From Streptomyces cupreus (GTDB lineage Bacteria; Actinomycetota; Actinomycetes; Streptomycetales; Streptomycetaceae): 64,000 bases of DNA. The DNA lies in assembly GCF_014257025.1 (NCBI RefSeq), contig NZ_JACMSF010000028.1:41259-105258 (forward strand), written 5' to 3'. The notes below the pieces were generated by a model. That model saw only the letters and a list, made by a program, of their open reading frames with translations. It had not been told where the DNA came from and searched no databases. The position numbers and the translations under genes were made by a program. Shown in pieces: positions 62,001 through 64,000 of the stretch (position 1 is its first letter; every line of letters starts with the position of its first letter).

Positions 62001-62164
62001 CCGCCGACCATCCGGAGAAACTGGGCGCCCCGCGAGAGACACCCCGGCCGGCCGATGCACGCCGGGCCGCCGCGGCGACCGCCACCGGGGCGCTGGCCGC
62101 GGCGGGCGGCGTCACGGCGAGCGCCGTCCGCCACCTGTCGGCGCGCCGCAGGAAGCGCATGTAG
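59072..62164 (+). CDS. FAD-binding D-2-hydroxyacid dehydrogenase-like protein with Fe-S and CCG domains
   Basis: This 1,030-residue cytoplasmic oxidoreductase has an FAD-binding PCMH domain (about 30-250) with RGGGTSLGGQ (79-88) and GGMIGNNSCGATAQAYGKTA. A GlcD-type C-terminal domain follows, with SGYNLDALLPEHG, HFGQGCVHTRIPF and EHGDGQARGEL. The Fe-S module has Cys566, Cys572, Cys581 (CVGIGQC...MC) and Cys629, Cys632, Cys635, Cys639 (CLACKGCKSDCP). Cysteine-rich CCG repeats (CCGLTWIS, EPSCATVFR, PHCHQHAV, VGCCGLAGNFGFE) close the protein. Relatives include D-lactate and D-2-hydroxyglutarate dehydrogenases. The ATG at 59072 follows GACGAGGG. The tail (RPADARRAAAATATGALAAA) is low-complexity. 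Confidence 0.9.
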   Translation: MAAKPLEGPSSERVRSAEAALRRRVDGEVRFDAGSRGAYSTDGSNYRQVPVGVVVPRSIEAGAEAIAVCAEYGLPVLSRGGGTSLGGQCTNHAVIVDWTKYCHRLLSVDEDNRTCVVEPGIVLDELNRQLSPYGLKFGPKPSTHGQCALGGMIGNNSCGATAQAYGKTADNVRRLEILTYDGARCWTGPTTQREYEEILAAGGRRAELYRGMRDIANRYLGDIRRGFPQIPRRVSGYNLDALLPEHGFDVARALTGSEGTLVAVLHAELELVPVPAAEATLVLGYPDIFAAADDVPRLLAHCDPVMLEAVDGRMAQLMREERVHLDSLDRFPDGDSWLLLQFTGDSTDQADDLARQLLRAVGRGEHDTSVAFSDDPAREEQLLKAREAGLGVTAHPPDDRETWEGWEDSAVPPERLGAYLRDLEGLLTEFGYGLSSLYGHFGQGCVHTRIPFDLRSAEGVVEFRRFLERAADLVSSYGGSLSGEHGDGQARGELLVRMFGERLVGAFGELKALFDPDERMNPGKVVRPRPIDAGLRLGAQWHPTEHATYFSYPHDEGRFDRAVLRCVGIGQCRSHSGGVMCPSYRGTLEEEHSTRGRARLLFEMLGGHPDSAVRDGWRSTEVRDALDLCLACKGCKSDCPVGVDMATYKAEFLAHHYAGRLRPAAHYALGWLPLWALLSRPAPRVVNAVLHAPVLSDVGKRLAGVAAQRDAPLLAERSFGQWWREQRGPQPRAGDPHAVVLWPDTFSNYFHPHVAQAAARVLQDAGFRVAVPTEPLCCGLTWISTGQLGTARRVLRRTLRALGPWLEAGTPVVVLEPSCATVFRADAPELMPEDPQVRRLADMTKTLAEVLLDRAQDSWRPPHLARTAVVQPHCHQHAVLKFDADTELMRWAGIDADVLDVGCCGLAGNFGFERGHHELSMRIGELGLLPAVREAAPSALVVADGFSCRTQIEQGGTGRRAMHLAEALAIGLDGPAPADHPEKLGAPRETPRPADARRAAAATATGALAAAGGVTASAVRHLSARRRKRM

Positions 62165-62210
62165 GACGGGCCGCGTCCTCGGCAACGGCGGGCCAAGGGC
62201 CAAGGCGACC

Positions 62211-62241
62211 GGGCAGGCGGGCAGGCGGGCAGGCGGGCAGG
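62211..62241. repeat. Short tandem repeat (GGGCAGGC)
   Basis: Four copies of the 8-base unit GGGCAGGC, the last one base short, lie after the stop of the FAD/Fe-S gene. Such slippage-prone repeats vary between strains. No function is suggested. Confidence 0.7.
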
Positions 62242-62297
62242 GCAAATCGTCGAGTCCGAGGACGGTAGGAGTCTCGCGGAACTCGAGCGACCGGGAC

Positions 62298-62319
62298 GCC
62301 CGTGCGAGACGGCACGGGC
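62298..62319. terminator. Stem-loop terminator between convergent genes
   Basis: GCCCGTGC, loop GAGACG, GCACGGGC forms a perfect 8-base-pair stem after the FAD/Fe-S gene and before the end of the convergent DUF7218 gene. It may serve both. Confidence 0.55.
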
Positions 62320-62441
62320 CTCTGCCTGGTTTCAGGACCAGCCTGCGGGAATGCGTACGGTCGTCATGGTGGGCATGAGCGGGCGGCCCCCGGGGCAGTC
62401 GCCGGGGCCCGGGAAAGCTCCTCCACGCGCAGGTGGGTCGC

Positions 62442-62768
62442 TCACTTCCCGCCGAGTGCCTGCTTCAGCTGACTCTTGTTCATGTCCGAACGACCGTGGA
62501 TGTTGCGCCGCTTGGCCTCCTCGTAGAGCTGGTCGTAAGTGGGTCCCTGGGAGCCTTTCCCGGACCGCTGGCCGCCCCGCCTGCCTGAGGACATGTCCTG
62601 GGTGGACGTGCGGCTGGCCCTCTCCGACTCGCCGGCGCGGGCGCGTTCCTTGTTGACCGTGCGCGCCGCGATCTCCTTGGCCCGCTCAGGGCTCTCACCC
62701 CGATCCTGGGCGCTCTTCTTGATGTGCTCGTATTGGCGTTCCCGTTTCGGGCTCGAACCGGCCGGCAT
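62442..62768 (-). CDS. DUF7218-family (plasmid-stabilisation-like) protein
   Basis: This 108-residue basic protein from the ATG at 62768 (behind GAGAGGAG) contains RERQYEHIKKSAQDRGESPE, RAKEIAARTVNKERARAGES and a C-terminal TYDQLYEEAKRRNIHGRSDM with NKSQLKQALG. The last segment is a Rho-N/SAP-like helix pair. Related Streptomyces proteins are annotated as plasmid-stabilisation or stress proteins, often Rho-N-domain. It probably binds nucleic acid. The function is not known. Confidence 0.85.
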   Translation of the reverse strand: MPAGSSPKRERQYEHIKKSAQDRGESPERAKEIAARTVNKERARAGESERASRTSTQDMSSGRRGGQRSGKGSQGPTYDQLYEEAKRRNIHGRSDMNKSQLKQALGGK

Positions 62769-63448
62769 GTGGGTCACTCCTCTCACAGTCGCCGTCCGAG
62801 TACCCACATCCCGGCGCCAGCGCTCCAGCCGGGCGACCTTCCGCTGCTCCCCCGCCGCCCAGGAGCCCAGGGCCGGGCGGTGCGGTTGTCGTACGAGCCG
62901 GTGTCGACAGTCCGCCCGGTGCGGCCACGTCCCTCGTCAGGTCCGTGCTGCCGGTGGCGGCAACCGCGAGGGCGGCGACGTGGCTATGCGGAAGCGGGGC
63001 GACGCTGTCCTGGTCGGCAAGGGGGCCGGTTCCGGAACGGCCGGAAGGGGCGCCCGAAGGAGGCGCCGCCGACTGGATTCCAGAGCTGCGACCGAGAGCC
63101 ACGGCCGTGACCGGCTCCCCGCTGCCTGCCGGATGAGGCTCCAACCGGCGGCAGTGCACTCTGTGTTCCCCCAGAGCGCCTGCCCACCTTGCCGTCGGCC
63201 TGGACTGAGGACATGTTCGCGCCGTCTGGCGTGGTCAGTGCCCCCGATACACCGCTGGCCCCGCTCAGCGTTCCGCGACAGCGGGAACGAGCTGATGGCC
63301 CGGTTGTCCGCGGCTGTCCGGGACAACGCCTCGCCTCGTACGACGTGCCCCGTCAGTCCGTCGTCAGGAGCCCTCTCGCCGGTCACCGCGACGCGCCCCC
63401 GGTCCGTGGCGTCGGGGGCGCTGAGGAGTCAGGGGCTGGAGCTCTGGC
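62769..63448. other. Spacer of about 680 bases without a supported gene
   Basis: All long frames here have poor codon bias and no recognised motifs. It must hold the promoter of the DUF7218 gene. A terminator of the following partial gene may lie just before 63449, but none is clear. Confidence 0.4.
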
Positions 63449-64000
63449 TCACTGGGTGTAAAAGGTGGCGTCGGCCCGGTCGGTCGCCGTGCTGAGGGTC
63501 TGCACGTTCAGCAGGTAGTTGTAGTGGCGGATGTAGCGGCCCGGGAAGTTGTACGACTCGTAGGAGACACCGGCCGAGTCCGCCTGGCCGGCGCGGGCGG
63601 TGAAGGAGGCGTCGCTGCGGAACTGGGACGTCCCGTCGTTCTTCTCCACCCGCACCTCGAAGTTCTTGTGGCGCAGGTAGTAGCCGGGGAAGTTGGCCGA
63701 CTCCAGGGAAACGGTGCCGCTGCCGGCGAGACCAGTGACCGTGCGGAACTGCGAGTCCGCCAGCGGGGAGACGTTCGGCTCGATCCTGGCGCGGTACTCC
63801 CAGTGCCGGATGAACCGGTCGGGGAAGTTGTACGAGGACAGGCGGATCGGGGTGAGACCGTCGGCGACCGGGATGCCGAAGTCGGGTGTGCCGTCGGCCT
63901 TCCAGTAGATCTTCTGGACGCGGGTGCGGCGGTTGGGATCGTTGAGGGGATCGCCGCTGATGTCCCAAGTTGCCTGTTGCTGCGCCGTGTCGGCCTGGCC
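63449..64000 (-). CDS. C-terminal part of a glycoside hydrolase with AbfB (CBM42) domain, cut by window edge
   Basis: The 183 codons present begin inside a GH43-like ending (DISGDPLNDPNRRTRVQKIY, WKADGTPDFGIPVADG). They then form the arabinose-binding AbfB/CBM42 beta-trefoil with its three repeats IRLSSYNFPDRFIRHWEYRA, VSLESANFPGYYLRHKNFEV and SYESYNFPGRYIRHYNYLLN. The module binds arabinofuranose side chains of hemicellulose. The whole enzyme is probably a secreted alpha-L-arabinofuranosidase, but the catalytic part is outside the window. The stop is at 63449. Confidence 0.85.
   Translation of the reverse strand, partial: GQADTAQQQATWDISGDPLNDPNRRTRVQKIYWKADGTPDFGIPVADGLTPIRLSSYNFPDRFIRHWEYRARIEPNVSPLADSQFRTVTGLAGSGTVSLESANFPGYYLRHKNFEVRVEKNDGTSQFRSDASFTARAGQADSAGVSYESYNFPGRYIRHYNYLLNVQTLSTATDRADATFYTQ

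Noticed and set aside
62211..62241. CRISPR-like or regulatory array
   Set aside because: It is only a 31-base tandem repeat of an 8-base unit without spacers.
1..64000. tRNA, rRNA, riboswitch or CRISPR features
   Set aside because: No cloverleaf with TTCGA arm, rRNA segment, or regular repeat-spacer pattern was recognised when reading both strands. A covariance-model search would be decisive.

Overview
The window is high-GC DNA with strong G/C preference at third codon positions, GTG and ATG starts behind AGGAGG-like ribosome binding sites, and families typical of actinomycetes: a SARP/AfsR-type regulator, XRE/MmyB-like regulators, DUF6082 and DUF6766 proteins, a Trypco1-trypsin-STAND protein and an ANTAR regulator. 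It is almost certainly Streptomyces or a close relative, and reads as an accessory part of the chromosome (arm or island) or a large plasmid. It is rich in regulators next to single enzymes, IS remnants and truncated genes. No rRNA, tRNA or CRISPR array was found.

Layout. 0-6.4 kb: end of a TetR gene, an ATPase with a C-terminal helix-turn-helix, a convergent SARP-NB-ARC-TPR regulator and an IS5-type remnant. 6.4-12 kb: two paralogous FAD monooxygenases (the second frameshifted), a truncated ECF sigma factor, a MarR regulator with a coupled small ORF, a response-regulator fossil and an MBL-fold hydrolase. 12.5-14.9 kb: a secreted three-part protein (NLP cytolysin-like, GDSL esterase, FG-GAP repeats). 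15-17.7 kb: an orphan cytochrome P450 between two IS remnants. 17.8-19.4 kb: TetR, YciI-like protein and 3-methyladenine glycosylase I behind two palindromic operators. 19.8-24.9 kb: XRE regulator, frameshifted aldo/keto reductase, VOC protein, an IS deletion derivative and an unknown protein. 25-30.3 kb: a secreted M28 aminopeptidase and a large HTH-HEAT-TPR gene broken by two frameshifts. 31.1-34.6 kb: a sulfur-handling cassette (ArsR-rhodanese, MBL-rhodanese, MFS). 34.6-42.7 kb: FAD/NAD oxidoreductase with a divergent LuxR regulator, HIT-like and DUF6082 proteins, a threonine aldolase / XRE-cupin / AlaX operon, and an imine-reductase-like enzyme with a divergent HxlR regulator. 42.7-50.3 kb: an IS5 element, then a Trypco1 / trypsin-STAND-WD40 conflict system bracketed by two inverted, decayed copies of one IS. 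50.5-64 kb: alpha/beta hydrolase and TetR, epimerase, CBS protein, STAS-ANTAR and winged-helix regulators, a lipoprotein / 24-aa membrane peptide / DUF6766 operon, SRPBCC, HhH-GPD, a 1,030-residue FAD/Fe-S oxidoreductase, a DUF7218 protein and the end of an AbfB-domain glycoside hydrolase.

The most notable structures are the conflict system between inverted IS copies (44.2-50.3 kb), the NLP-esterase fusion (12.5-14.9 kb), the AlaX / XRE-cupin / threonine aldolase operon with two GTTC...GAAC sites (38.8-41.2 kb), and the sulfur cassette whose repressor carries its own rhodanese domain. Several genes become intact if one base is restored (about 9.63, 21.87, 28.55 and 30.23 kb). These are either true pseudogenes or assembly errors, which the sequence alone cannot decide.
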